Positions 29,791 to 38,847 are shown, numbered from the stretch's first letter. The stretch is 64,000 bases of DNA from Mycobacterium barrassiae (GCF_025822765.1 NZ_JACKUK010000023.1:515535-579534), one strand, 5' to 3'. Notes: generated by a model from the sequence alone, not told the origin. A program made the numbers and translations.

Positions 29791-32700
29791 TCAGTCTGGT
29801 GCGATCGGGAGATCTGGACAGGTCGGGATGTAATCGATGTCCGGCGAGATCCACTCGTTCCACTGAGCACGGCTCATGTTTGAGGTGAGCTTGGCGCACA
29901 GGTCTCCCTCGGTGGCCTGGGTGGACCACAGGCGCAGAATCCCATCATCACCAGCTGATACGACGAGATGACGGTCGGAGTTGATGGCGACCCCAACCAC
30001 AAGGTCGGCGTGACCCCGCATCGGTCCGCCGATCGTTCGGCCCGAGTCGGCGTCCCACAACCGCACCTCGCCCGAATAGCCGCCGGACACGATCATCTGG
30101 CCGTCACGCCCGTACGCGACCGAGCCCACCGTGTCGTTGTGTCCGATGAGGGGCTTGCCGATCGGTCCACCGGTGTCGGCGTCCCACAGCCGCACCAGGC
30201 CGTCGCTGGCACCCGAGACGATTCGTTTTCCGTCTGGACTGAACGCGACACTGTCCACTGTGTTCGTATGGCCGGTAATCGGTTTGCCGATCTCCTGACC
30301 CGTGGCTGCATCCCACAACCGGATTGTGCGATCGACGCTGGCTGATACGACGCGCGACCCGTTAGGACTGAACGCGACGCCGTAGACGTCGCTGGTGTGA
30401 CCGGTGATCGGCTTACCGATCGCCTCGCCCGTGCTGGTATCCCAGATCCGAATCGTGCGATCCGCGCTGCCAGACACCAGGCGCGAGCCGTCCGGGCTGA
30501 ACGCCAACGTCCAGATGAGATCGGTGTGGCCCGTGAGCGGACGTCCCACCGGCTTTCCGGTTTCGACGTCCCAGATACGGATGGTCTTGTCATCGCCGCC
30601 TGCCGCCACCCACCGACCGTCAGGGCTGAAGGTGACCACCTCGATTGCTTGGTGACCGCCGACCAGCCTCGGCCCGACTGGCTTGCCGGTTGTGGTGTCC
30701 CACAGGCGTACCGACCCGTCGTCGCCAGCGCTGGCGACCCGGTTACCGTCGGGACTTAACGCCACCGTCCATAACTCGCCCTGATCGGCGAGAATCATGT
30801 CCCCGACATCCCACAGCCGCACGGTCTGGTCGTAGCTTCCCGTGACGACGTACCGGGCGTCGGGGCTGAATGCGAGGCTGTACACCTCGAAGTCGTGGCC
30901 GGTCAACGGCCTACCGATGGCCGAACCGGTCGCGGTGTCCCACAGCCACACAACGTTGTCGCCACCCGCTGAGGCAAGCATGCGTCCGTCGGGGCTGAAC
31001 GCGATTTCATGCACGATGTCGTTGTGGCCGATCATCGGGCCTGCGACCGGCCGTTGAGTGTCGGGGTCCCAGAGGTAGACGGTTCGGTCTTTCGAGCCCG
31101 AAGCCACCCGATGTCCGTCGGGACTGAAGTCCACGGCTGTCACCGCGTCCTTGTGTCCGCTCAGCGGTTCCCCGATGGGCGTCGCGGTCTCGGCGTCCCA
31201 AAGCCGCACCGTCTTGTCGTTGGACCCCGAGGCGAGTCGGCGGCCGTCAGGGCTGAACGCGATCGAATTGACGGCGTCGCGGTGCCCAACAAATTTCTGC
31301 GGCAGCGGATCGCCCGTGTTCGCATCCCACAGCCGAATCGTCCCGTCCGAGGATGCGGTGGCAAGTCGCCGACCGTCGGGACTGAAGACAACCTGCTTCA
31401 CCTTGGTCGCGTTGAGCCGCAGGGTGCTTCGGCTTGCAGCACCGACTTCGGCGCTCCACAGCTGAACGGAGTCGTCGCTCGCTGCGGCCAACCGCCGGCC
31501 GTCGGGACTGAAGGCGACGCTGAATGCGGCGTTCGGTAAGCCGGACAAGGGTTCACCGACGATATTGCCGGTCACCCTGTCCCAGACCCGCACCATGTGA
31601 TCCTCGCTCGCACTTGCGACGCGGCTACCGTCCGGGCTGAATGCCACGCCGTAGACCGGAGATTCGGCGGGGATGATCTTGACGAGGTTGTGCCTGCTGA
31701 CGGCGGCGCTGTAGATGGCGTCGTCATTCTCACCGTCGATCAGGTGAGCGGCGAGCACCTGTTGCAACGCCCGCGCATCACCGCCTGGCCGAACAGAGTC
31801 GAGCATGCCCTGGGCCTCCGATTCCAGCCTGGCCGCCGTCGCCTGCCGAAATCGAGTCTGCGCCTGACTGTGCGCCGAGGTGGCGAGCAGCGAGGCAACG
31901 ATCGCGAGTACGGCGACTGCCGCGGTGCCGGCCACGACTCGGCGTAGCACCTGCGACCTCTTGCGCAGTATGGCCGAGTGAGCTTCGGCGGTGGCTTGCT
32001 TCTCTTGCGCGTGATTAGCCCGCTCCTGGGCTGCGCGAAGTTCTGCCTGGCGTTGTTGTTCCTCGGCCGCGCGGCGCTCTTCTTCACTCTCCCGAGAGGC
32101 GGCGAGAAACTCGGCGGTACGAGCAAGTCGCTCGTGAAACCCGGGTTTCTCCAGCAGCACAACCGCTTCGGCCAGCCGACTCCCCTGCAGCAGCCAGGCC
32201 GGATTGCGGTCGTTCGCCTCCCACGCATCGGCACAGTGCTCGATGTCGTCGGCTTCCTTGAGATCCTTGCGCTCGTCGCGCAACCAGCCGGCCAGCTGAT
32301 CCCATTGGCGCAACAGACTTTCCAGTGCCACCTCAACCACGGTCTGCCCGTCGCGGTTGTCTTTGACCATCAAGCGTTTAGCCACCAGCGCATCGATCAG
32401 TGGTCGGCTTGCGTCAGGCAGATTGGACCAGCGCGCGACTCTTCGCATCGGCTGGTCGTTGTCGGGGTTGATCGTGGCCAGCCATGGGATGAATGCAGCC
32501 CTGAGCGCGGCCAATTCGGTTGCTCGCTGCCGAGGGTCGACGGCGAGGACTTCATCGATCTCGGTTTGCACTACTCGACGCATGCCGCCCAGCGCTTCAT
32601 AGTGCGCAAGGCTGAGTTCTCCGGAATCGCCATAATCGGTGTAGAGACGCGACAGCGTCAAAGCAAGCATCGGCAGCGTGTCCGCGCCCTCAGCGGAGTC

Positions 32701-33987
32701 GATCAACAACCGCTCCACCAGTTCCGGAGCGACCCGCAGGGGCTGACCGGCATCAGTCGCGCGGTGGGCCGGACCGACGATCACCTCCTTGAACTCGGTG
32801 GGAGGCATGGGTTTCAGTTCATCGAAAAGCACAGCACCAACGCCGGTCAATGCCGGATGCGTCTGCATCAGCTCGTATCGGTCGGTGCGGATGGTGGCGG
32901 CCACCACAAGGCCGGCTTGCAGGGCGTTCAACCGCCGCGTGACGCCGGCCAGCAGCCGCAGAAACGTGTCGGCCTGCTCTCCCGCGTCGGCAGAGAACAA
33001 TTCCTCGGCCTGGTCCAAGGGCAGCACCAATGTGGGCGCCACCGGCGCGTCCTGGTCGTCATTCTCCCGGTCCAACAAGCGTTCTGCGGCCTCGTTCCGC
33101 ATCTCGGTGAGCCAGGCCGTCACCTGGTCGACATCGCCGGCCGCGCACGCCGCCTTGACGTCGCCCAGACTCGGCCTGGAAAGGCCGAGCGCTTTTCTGG
33201 CGGCGAATATCGCGGCCGCCAAGCCCGATTGGCCGGTCAGCGCGCTGCGCTCAGGTCGCACGATGTCGAGCAGCGCGAAGCGACGATCCTCTCGCCCCAG
33301 CCGGGGTAGCAACCCAGCCCGCAAGAACGAGGACTTCCCCGTGCCCGACGGTCCCAGCACAACGAACAACGCATTCGTCCCGGAGCGCCGCATTCCGCGA
33401 ATCGCATCCAGCGCCCGCACGATCTGCGCATCGCGACCGAAGAACACCGCTGCGTCGGCGGCGTCCAACGGCTCCCAGCCCCGATACGGTGCGCGCTGCG
33501 GGTCATCCGTCGGAGGCCACCGAAAGGAGTCGGCACCGATACCCGCACTGCGGATCCCTTCGCGTAATCGATAGAGACCGTCTGTCGCGAAGGACACCGC
33601 GGGTCCGTTTCCGGTGTCGATCAAGGTGACTGGACCGTCGCCGAACAGATCGCAACGCTGCCATTCCGAAGTTAGTTCGTCGCCTGTCGACGGTTCCAAT
33701 CGAGCGCAGAAGATCTGTTTGTTCAGGTTTTCCGCGGTGCGATATTCCACCTTGCACTCATGGCTAGCTTCCCAATTTTCGGACAGGAGGCAGACAACGG
33801 CTTCGCAGCGCGCATTCGCACGACGCAGTGCGTCCTTCCAGCGTGTGCCGGTTTCCAATCCGGTGTGTGGGTCGACGTCAAGGAAGATCTCGTTGGCCAA
33901 TGACGCATCCTGCTCGACCAGCCACTGCTTCAACGCAATTGCCGCGCGGCTGTCTGCAGTCGCGTGACTGAGGAAGATGCGAGACAT
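29791..33987 (-). CDS. TIR-nSTAND ATPase-TM-WD40 protein, 1398 aa
   Basis: Architecture from N to C: TIR domain about 1-145 (MSRIFLSHATADSR; IFLDVD; SENWEASHECKVEY with Glu81 in the position of the NADase catalytic Glu); nSTAND1-type P-loop NTPase, entered by YRGWEPLDAADAAVFFGRD, Walker A GPSGTGKS 212-219, Walker B TLVLPLDQAEE near 319-329, up to about 600; a charged Glu/Gln/Ala coiled coil about 630-680; one hydrophobic helix about 683-703; then 14 WD40 repeats (about 775-1370), most with AFSPDG and IRLWD, enough for two seven-bladed propellers. STAND proteins are ligand-triggered switches, and TIR domains often cleave NAD. ATG 33985-33987 has GGGAG about 8 nt upstream. Probably operonic with the patatin gene. 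Confidence 0.9.
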   Translation of the reverse strand: MSRIFLSHATADSRAAIALKQWLVEQDASLANEIFLDVDPHTGLETGTRWKDALRRANARCEAVVCLLSENWEASHECKVEYRTAENLNKQIFCARLEPSTGDELTSEWQRCDLFGDGPVTLIDTGNGPAVSFATDGLYRLREGIRSAGIGADSFRWPPTDDPQRAPYRGWEPLDAADAAVFFGRDAQIVRALDAIRGMRRSGTNALFVVLGPSGTGKSSFLRAGLLPRLGREDRRFALLDIVRPERSALTGQSGLAAAIFAARKALGLSRPSLGDVKAACAAGDVDQVTAWLTEMRNEAAERLLDRENDDQDAPVAPTLVLPLDQAEELFSADAGEQADTFLRLLAGVTRRLNALQAGLVVAATIRTDRYELMQTHPALTGVGAVLFDELKPMPPTEFKEVIVGPAHRATDAGQPLRVAPELVERLLIDSAEGADTLPMLALTLSRLYTDYGDSGELSLAHYEALGGMRRVVQTEIDEVLAVDPRQRATELAALRAAFIPWLATINPDNDQPMRRVARWSNLPDASRPLIDALVAKRLMVKDNRDGQTVVEVALESLLRQWDQLAGWLRDERKDLKEADDIEHCADAWEANDRNPAWLLQGSRLAEAVVLLEKPGFHERLARTAEFLAASRESEEERRAAEEQQRQAELRAAQERANHAQEKQATAEAHSAILRKRSQVLRRVVAGTAAVAVLAIVASLLATSAHSQAQTRFRQATAARLESEAQGMLDSVRPGGDARALQQVLAAHLIDGENDDAIYSAAVSRHNLVKIIPAESPVYGVAFSPDGSRVASASEDHMVRVWDRVTGNIVGEPLSGLPNAAFSVAFSPDGRRLAAASDDSVQLWSAEVGAASRSTLRLNATKVKQVVFSPDGRRLATASSDGTIRLWDANTGDPLPQKFVGHRDAVNSIAFSPDGRRLASGSNDKTVRLWDAETATPIGEPLSGHKDAVTAVDFSPDGHRVASGSKDRTVYLWDPDTQRPVAGPMIGHNDIVHEIAFSPDGRMLASAGGDNVVWLWDTATGSAIGRPLTGHDFEVYSLAFSPDARYVVTGSYDQTVRLWDVGDMILADQGELWTVALSPDGNRVASAGDDGSVRLWDTTTGKPVGPRLVGGHQAIEVVTFSPDGRWVAAGGDDKTIRIWDVETGKPVGRPLTGHTDLIWTLAFSPDGSRLVSGSADRTIRIWDTSTGEAIGKPITGHTSDVYGVAFSPNGSRVVSASVDRTIRLWDAATGQEIGKPITGHTNTVDSVAFSPDGKRIVSGASDGLVRLWDADTGGPIGKPLIGHNDTVGSVAYGRDGQMIVSGGYSGEVRLWDADSGRTIGGPMRGHADLVVGVAINSDRHLVVSAGDDGILRLWSTQATEGDLCAKLTSNMSRAQWNEWISPDIDYIPTCPDLPIAPD

Positions 33988-34480
33988 GTCGGCACTCCCA
34001 CCTGCTGCAATCCCGATGCCGGCGAGATTGGCAAATTTACGTCGCTGTCACGGTATGCCACGAATTGGCAGCATGTGGGCGCTTTTCGTCGAATGAGTTT
34101 GACACTGCCGCTATGCCAAAGCTCAGCCCATTGGCACTGTCCACCGAAAACGGTGGCCTGCTTGCTTTCCCGCTGACATTCGACCGCCGAATTCCGCACC
34201 GCGACCGCTGCCCCACTCCTGGTGTAGGACACCGGATCTACCTACTGTCAATCGCTCTGCAGCACTGGGGTGTTTTTGGGTTTCCGAACATGGAACATCT
34301 TGGTATTGAACCGGATTCGTTATCGATGGTGAGCCTGGTGATCCGAATTGCTGGAACCCCTGCGCGTCACAGGATTCGAGACCCACACCTCGAGAGGTGC
34401 AAGCCGGGCCATCGACACGTACCGAGCGACCTCGCGGCCATGCTGTCGAGATCGCGCGAACTGAGCTACGGTCATGACCA
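33988..34480. other. 493-bp intergenic region between the TIR-STAND gene and the PGDYG-like gene
   Basis: A divergent control region of lower GC than its surroundings. It must hold the TIR-STAND promoter and perhaps that of the small gene at 34481. I see a 14-bp palindrome CACCTC-GA-GAGGTG at 34386-34399. Short open frames on both strands (for example 34065-34484 plus, 34123-34686 minus) have no family resemblance or good ribosome-binding sites. No insertion sequence, tRNA or attachment site is clear. Confidence 0.6.
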
Positions 34481-34906
34481 GTGACCAATTCCGGCTCGAC
34501 CTCGTCTGACGACGCGAATTGCGACCGGTGGCGACAGTTTCGTCGAACCGGCACAGTTATCGCTGAACAGCGAGCCGAAGCATGGACCTGGAAAAGCCGC
34601 GACGGCCAAACCATGCAGGCCAACGCAGGCGACTGGGACGTCGAGGACGTCACCAACGGGGACCGATGGTCGGTTCGCGACGACATCTTCCGCGCCCGTT
34701 ACGAACATGTCGAGGGCCCGTACTGGCGTCGCCACGGCACAGTTACAGCGCGGCCCGCGCGCGACGGCGAGGTCGTCGGAACGCTGGAAGGACGCGTGAC
34801 CGCATCCGCAGGCGACTGGGTGGTGCGGGGTGAGCACGGGGATCAGTGGCCTGTTCCCGCCGAGGAGTTCACCAGACGGCACGAAGGGCCGATTCAGCCG
34901 AGTTGA
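34481..34906 (+). CDS. Small protein with two PGDYG-like repeats
   Basis: A 141-aa protein starting at GTG 34481. Two related units can be aligned: about 22-78 (GTVIAEQRAEAWTWKSRDG, AGDWDV, RWSVRDDIFRARYE) and about 85-136 (GTVTARPARDGEVVGTLEG, AGDWVV, QWPVPAEEFTRRHE). The [AP]-G-D-[WY]-x-V core followed by W/Y-x-V and an F-x3-Y/H end resembles the PGDYG domain, a small fold of unknown role. It is divergent from the TIR-STAND gene across the 493-bp gap. No strong ribosome-binding site is seen, and an overlapping out-of-frame ATG is at 34474. Confidence 0.65.
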   Translation: MTNSGSTSSDDANCDRWRQFRRTGTVIAEQRAEAWTWKSRDGQTMQANAGDWDVEDVTNGDRWSVRDDIFRARYEHVEGPYWRRHGTVTARPARDGEVVGTLEGRVTASAGDWVVRGEHGDQWPVPAEEFTRRHEGPIQPS

Positions 34907-34926
34907 TGACGCCGTGACGTGAGCCG

Positions 34927-35283
34927 TCAGGACCGCGGGACGACGGTGAGCAGGAGGACCGAATCCTCCAGCGCCGCAACGTTGTGGCGTTCCTCGGGAA
35001 TCACGAGATAGTCGCCCGTTGCGCCCTCTACTGTGGACGTTGCGGTGCCGAGGCGAATACGACCGCGCAGCACCAATAGTGTTGCCTCGCCCGGACTTTC
35101 GTGATCGTCGAGGCCGTGGCCGCTGGCCAGTGCGAGGACGGTCTGACGTAGCGTGTGGCCGCTTCCGCCGAAGATGCTCTTCGCGGAGCGGCCTGCGGTC
35201 GCCGCCGTGGCAGCGGCGATCTGTTCGTCACCGACGGTTGACAGTGACAGTGCTTCGACCGTGTTCACCGGTCCCACCTCCAC
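34927..35283 (-). CDS. Small cupin-fold protein
   Basis: A 118-aa single-domain cupin: HGLDDHESPGEATLLVLRGRIRLG (first cupin motif with His/Glu ligands), a GDYLVIPEERHNVAALEDS second motif with His, and a final strand LLLTVVPRS. Such proteins bind a metal and often store or sense a small ligand. Start GTG or ATG at 35281-35283 (reads MEVGPVNTVEALSL). It is the last gene of a minus-strand unit; the regulator gene ends 10 bp upstream. The function in this unit is unknown. Confidence 0.75.
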   Translation of the reverse strand: MEVGPVNTVEALSLSTVGDEQIAAATAATAGRSAKSIFGGSGHTLRQTVLALASGHGLDDHESPGEATLLVLRGRIRLGTATSTVEGATGDYLVIPEERHNVAALEDSVLLLTVVPRS

Positions 35284-35293
35284 GTTGCTTGGT

Positions 35294-35968
35294 TTACTTT
35301 TTGGGGCTGAGTATCAATCCGACTTCGCAGGAGCCGGCCCGCGGATCCGGTGTCACGGCAACGCGATACATGGCGCCGAGCGCATCGGCGTTGAGGTCTA
35401 CGACCTCTTGGATCATGCCCTGCTGAATACCTCTGACCACTTCGGGCGCGGTCGCCGCCACTTCGGCAAGTGGGCATGTGCACAGCTGGACCGTCACTTC
35501 GCCGAACGAATTCAGCACCGAGCGCACCTGGAATCCGAGTTCGGTCAGCGTCGCCACCACAAGGTCGGCGATCGTCGATTCGTCTCGCTTCCTGGCCAGG
35601 TGAACCCGGTGGGCCAGATCGGCTCCGATGCGCAGCGCCCGGAGTTCCCGTTCCTCGGCCGTCCCTCCCAGATGGGCGGCGAATAGCGACACGATATCCG
35701 CGTAGTCCAGCCTCGGGGCCAGTTCGTAGGTCAGCCGGGGCCGCCCCGCGCGTGCGACTTTCGCCCCGCCACCGCGCCGGATGTAGCCCTGATCCTCGAG
35801 CGTCGTGAGGTGGAATCGGGCCGTGGTGATGTGTATCTGCAGTTCGTCGGCGACGCGCTGGGCGTCGACCGGGCCGGTCGCGTTCTGCAGCAGGCCGAGC
35901 ACCTTCTGCCGCTGCTGACCGGCCGCCCGCTCCGGCGGCGAGCCTGGGTCGTGGCGCTGCACAGGCAT
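35294..35968 (-). CDS. Winged-helix regulator with C-terminal cysteines (SufR/DeoR-like), one Cys short
   Basis: A 224-aa regulator. An N-terminal winged helix (QKVLGLLQNATGPVDAQRVADELQIHITTARFHLTTLEDQGYI, wing RRGGGAKVARAGRPRLTYEL) joins a C-terminal domain of the type that holds an Fe-S cluster in SufR-like proteins. Cysteines are at 163, 165 (CTCPLAEV) and 214. The cysteine found in the centre of the related protein at 60672-61346 (Cys181) is Val here. It could still bind iron or another metal. It lies within the iron-box operon between the methyltransferase (12 bp) and the cupin (10 bp). Confidence 0.78.
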   Translation of the reverse strand: MPVQRHDPGSPPERAAGQQRQKVLGLLQNATGPVDAQRVADELQIHITTARFHLTTLEDQGYIRRGGGAKVARAGRPRLTYELAPRLDYADIVSLFAAHLGGTAEERELRALRIGADLAHRVHLARKRDESTIADLVVATLTELGFQVRSVLNSFGEVTVQLCTCPLAEVAATAPEVVRGIQQGMIQEVVDLNADALGAMYRVAVTPDPRAGSCEVGLILSPKK

Positions 35969-35980
35969 TCCCTGAGTTTG

Positions 35981-36784
35981 TCACGAAGCCGGCACGACAC
36001 CGACTGCCGAAACCGCCGTGAGCGAGCGTCGATACTTGTGGAAGGTCCGCCGCATGCCGATCACCCGTGCCCGCGCGGCACCGCGAACAACCAGATTGCC
36101 GACGATCCGCAGGGCGCCCAGCGGCCCTTCGTCAGCGAGAACGCGGGCCGGATTGAGCAGCGCCATCGGTGCGTAATCCACCTTGATGTCCACAAACCCG
36201 GCGTCCTTGAGCAATTCAACCCACTCGGCGGCGGTCAGTGGCCGGGCGTTGACCTTGATCGATCTCGCAAGATCGCGGCGGATCTCGTCCTTGGTCTCCT
36301 GCGGTATCGAGTCGGGCTTCAGACCCAGCTCGTGGATGGCGTAGCGGCCGCCGGGGCGCAGGACACGGAACGCCTCGGAAATGATCGCTCGTTTGGCCTT
36401 GTCGCCCTGCATCGTCAGCATGGCTTCGCCGATGACGACGTCGGCGCTGTCGTCGGGAAGCCCGGTCGCCGCGGCGTCGGCGACCACCACTTTGCCCTCG
36501 ACAGGCGCGACGACCTGGCGCACGGACTCGGTCGCCGCCGCGGTGTCGTCGACACCGACGTATGACCGCGGCCGGAGTGCGACGATGTCGCGAGCCGTGC
36601 GGCCCAGACCGGGGCCCAGTTCCACGACGTCGGAACCGCTGACGCCTGCGGCGGCGAGCATCCGGGACGTCAGCTCGAGGCCACCGGGACGCAGCACCCG
36701 CTTGCCCAGGCGGGCCAGCAGCCAGTGTCCGGGTAGGTCTGCGTCGGAGCGTTCAGCCAGCGGAAGAGCTTCTCTGCCTGTCAT
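35981..36784 (-). CDS. Class I SAM-dependent methyltransferase in the iron-box operon
   Basis: A 267-aa methyltransferase: motif I VVELGPGLGRTARDIV, acidic loop YVGVDDTAAA, VVVADAAATGLPDDSADVVIGEAMLTM, and VLRPGGRYAIHELGL. It resembles UbiE/arsenite-type methyltransferases but has no Cys pattern for arsenite. ATG 36782-36784 overlaps the permease stop (ATGA), which fixes the start although the frame is open far upstream. Co-translation with an ABC exporter suggests it modifies the exported molecule or a related metabolite (inference). Confidence 0.82.
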   Translation of the reverse strand: MTGREALPLAERSDADLPGHWLLARLGKRVLRPGGLELTSRMLAAAGVSGSDVVELGPGLGRTARDIVALRPRSYVGVDDTAAATESVRQVVAPVEGKVVVADAAATGLPDDSADVVIGEAMLTMQGDKAKRAIISEAFRVLRPGGRYAIHELGLKPDSIPQETKDEIRRDLARSIKVNARPLTAAEWVELLKDAGFVDIKVDYAPMALLNPARVLADEGPLGALRIVGNLVVRGAARARVIGMRRTFHKYRRSLTAVSAVGVVPAS

Positions 36785-37566
36785 TTTCGTATCGTCCTTT
36801 CGGCTGCGGCGACCATGAATATCACACTGAACAGTGCGCACGTGTAGAGCAGTGCGGCGTCTTTGCCCCATGGCGGGATGAGTACGGTGTCTTGTCCCGT
36901 CGCATACACCGCGTTGAGCAGGGGCATGAATCGTTGCAGCGACGCCCCGCTGGGCAGGTATCCGGCGGCCGACTCGACGACGTACGCCCACAGCAGGATT
37001 GCCCCGACGGCGCCGAGGGGCGACCGGATGATCGCGCCGACGCCGACACCGGCACCGGCGGCGAAGAAGGCGAGCACGACAACCGTCCAGAGCAGTCGGC
37101 GGGCGACCGGATCGGTGACCGACACCGGCCCGTACACCAGCGGCGAAATGACCGGTAGCAGTGCGAGCACCACGACCATCGTGACAGCGGCGACTCCCGC
37201 ACCCACGGCACCGTAGAACAACCACCGCCCGACCAGCGCCGGCCACGGCCGCGATAACGCGATCCGGACGTACTCCCCTGCGCGATAGCGGCTTTCGGAG
37301 GCCTGCCCGTCCGCGGCCGCGACCGCGACCAGAACAACGGTGATGGTGATGACCCAGTAGGCGGCGTTCGAGGTGGACACCTGCAGCACCGAGAGCTGTC
37401 CCGGGATGCGCGCGAACGCCTCGGCCACCGCAGCGATCCCGAACGTGATGGCCATCGGTACCGCGGCCGCGGCGGGCATGACGACCGTCCACAGCCGGCT
37501 GCGTCCGCCGGTGCGAATCTGCTCGGCACGCAGGCTGCGCACGACCAGCGCGCCCGCGGTACTCAT
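36781..37566 (-). CDS. ABC-2-type permease
   Basis: A 261-aa integral membrane protein with about six hydrophobic segments (for example VPMAITFGIAAVAEAFA, YWVITITVVLVAVAAADG, VTMVVVLALLPVISPLV, LLYTCALFSVIFMVAAAE). No sequence motif beyond the ABC-2 permease style. ATG 37564-37566 overlaps the ATPase stop as ATGA, which decides the start. With the ATPase directly upstream it forms a complete half-transporter pair, probably an exporter. Confidence 0.8.
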   Translation of the reverse strand: MSTAGALVVRSLRAEQIRTGGRSRLWTVVMPAAAAVPMAITFGIAAVAEAFARIPGQLSVLQVSTSNAAYWVITITVVLVAVAAADGQASESRYRAGEYVRIALSRPWPALVGRWLFYGAVGAGVAAVTMVVVLALLPVISPLVYGPVSVTDPVARRLLWTVVVLAFFAAGAGVGVGAIIRSPLGAVGAILLWAYVVESAAGYLPSGASLQRFMPLLNAVYATGQDTVLIPPWGKDAALLYTCALFSVIFMVAAAERTIRK

Positions 37567-38255
37567 GCGCACTCCAACAACGTGGTCTCGAGCCATTCGC
37601 GGGTGTCCTCACCCACGGGGATCAGTTGCTCCAAGGGGCCGACGGTCTCCAGCCGCCCGTTGACCAGCAACGCGATTCGATCGGCGGACAAGGTCACCTC
37701 GCCGAGGAGATGAGTGGCGATCACCACCGTGGCGCCCTCGGCGGCCAGCCGGCGCAGAAGCGTTCTGAACCACACGATGCCCGGAACATCGAGACCATTG
37801 AGCGGTTCGTCGAAGAGCAGCGCTCGCGGCTCACCCAGCAGCGCCCCCGCGATGGCCAGCCGCTGCCGCGCACCCAACGACAGCCGCCCGATGCGCACGG
37901 ACCCCTGTTCGAGCATGCCGGCCTCATCGAGCACCGCGTCGACGCGCGCCCTGTCAACCCCGGCGAGCGCGGCCAACCACGACAGGTGCCTGCGCACGGT
38001 ATGCCCCGGATTCATCGCGTCGGGACCGAGGTGGACGCCGAGCAGTTTCGGGTCACTCGCCGTCTGGTGACCGCACACGGTGACCGTGCCGGCGTCGGGG
38101 TGGTCGAGGCCCGCGATCAGACGCAGAAGGGTGGTCTTGCCAGCGCCGTTGAGGCCCAGCAGAGCGGTGACGGAGCCCGCCGGGAACTCAGCGGTCACGT
38201 TGTCGACCGCACGATTGCGACCGAATGACTTTGTCAGCTTAGTAGTTTCGATCAC
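37563..38255 (-). CDS. ABC transporter ATPase of the iron-box operon
   Basis: A 230-aa ATPase: Walker A GLNGAGKTT, Q-loop near GVHLGPDAMNP, signature LSLGARQRLAIA, Walker B ALLFDEPLNGLD, H-loop THLLGEV. It is of the CcmA/NatA type that pairs with ABC-2 permeases. Start GTG 38253-38255, 7 bp after the stop of the exported MTB12-like protein; stop overlapping the permease start. Its place between an exported protein and a permease suggests a single export or envelope function. Confidence 0.88.
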   Translation of the reverse strand: MIETTKLTKSFGRNRAVDNVTAEFPAGSVTALLGLNGAGKTTLLRLIAGLDHPDAGTVTVCGHQTASDPKLLGVHLGPDAMNPGHTVRRHLSWLAALAGVDRARVDAVLDEAGMLEQGSVRIGRLSLGARQRLAIAGALLGEPRALLFDEPLNGLDVPGIVWFRTLLRRLAAEGATVVIATHLLGEVTLSADRIALLVNGRLETVGPLEQLIPVGEDTREWLETTLLECA

Positions 38256-38262
38256 GACGCAA

Positions 38263-38847
38263 TCACTGAAAATTGCACGGTATGGGCAACCCGAGCGTCT
38301 TGATGCCGTTGCAGAGCGACTTGCTCGCCACCTTCCATCGACCGTCGATTCGCCGCCACTCGGCCGGGATCTGGATGGTGGGGGCGCCCTGCCTGCTGGC
38401 GTTGATGACGGCGGTGTGGCGGTCGGGCTCGTGCGTCTCGGGACCGGTCACCAGGCTCGAACCACGCGGTGGACGGAAGAACCCGATGCGATAGACCATC
38501 TTCGGTGCGATCACCGCGCGATTGCCGCCCTCCAGCTGCGCGGCCTTGACCGCGTCGGGCGCCGGAGTACCGACGAGCAGCCGGATCTGTGCATCGAGTT
38601 CGGCGAGCGAGGGAACCTCGGACGTGATCGCGAAGTTCTCGATGGTGGCGGGGTCGAGTGGGCCACCGTAGTTGACCTGCACGCTGGATTCGGCCTGCGC
38701 GCCGGGCTCGGCCAGCACCCCCGAGTCGGCCTGCACGCCAGGGTCTGTCGGGACGCCGGGTTCGGCGTGCGCGGACGGGGTGACACCGATCAGCGCTGTG
38801 GCGGCGGCGACCACCATTCCCGCTGCGAATGCCCTGCGCGTCGACAT
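38263..38847 (-). CDS. Exported MTB12-like low-molecular-weight antigen family protein
   Basis: A 194-aa protein with a Sec signal (MSTRRAFAAGMVVAAATALIG, cleavage near SAHA-E). A Pro/Gly/Ala-rich linker follows, built of repeated six-residue units (DPGVQAD, EPGAQAE), then a domain resembling mycobacterial MTB12/CFP-2: PSLAELDAQIRLLVG, then beta strands ending in DGRWKVASKSLCNGIKTLG with two C-terminal cysteines. ATG 38845-38847 has AGGAG about 9 nt upstream; a TTG precedes it. It is the first gene of the unit that carries the IdeR-like boxes. Confidence 0.82.
   Translation of the reverse strand: MSTRRAFAAGMVVAAATALIGVTPSAHAEPGVPTDPGVQADSGVLAEPGAQAESSVQVNYGGPLDPATIENFAITSEVPSLAELDAQIRLLVGTPAPDAVKAAQLEGGNRAVIAPKMVYRIGFFRPPRGSSLVTGPETHEPDRHTAVINASRQGAPTIQIPAEWRRIDGRWKVASKSLCNGIKTLGLPIPCNFQ

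Noticed and set aside
28621-33987. Interpretation as a classical CBASS operon because the patatin looks like CapV
   Set aside because: No CD-NTase, Cap2 or Cap3 gene is present; the partner is a TIR-STAND protein, so only the effector type is shared.
34367-34387. TTCGA-containing stretch resembling the T-loop of a tRNA, as a possible island attachment site
   Set aside because: The flanking bases do not form a T-stem, no anticodon or acceptor arm can be built, and no integrase or repeated copy is seen at the other end of the block.
34065-34484. 139-aa frame in the gap upstream of the PGDYG-like gene
   Set aside because: No ribosome-binding site, no recognisable family, mixed composition; overlapped by an equally unsupported minus-strand frame.
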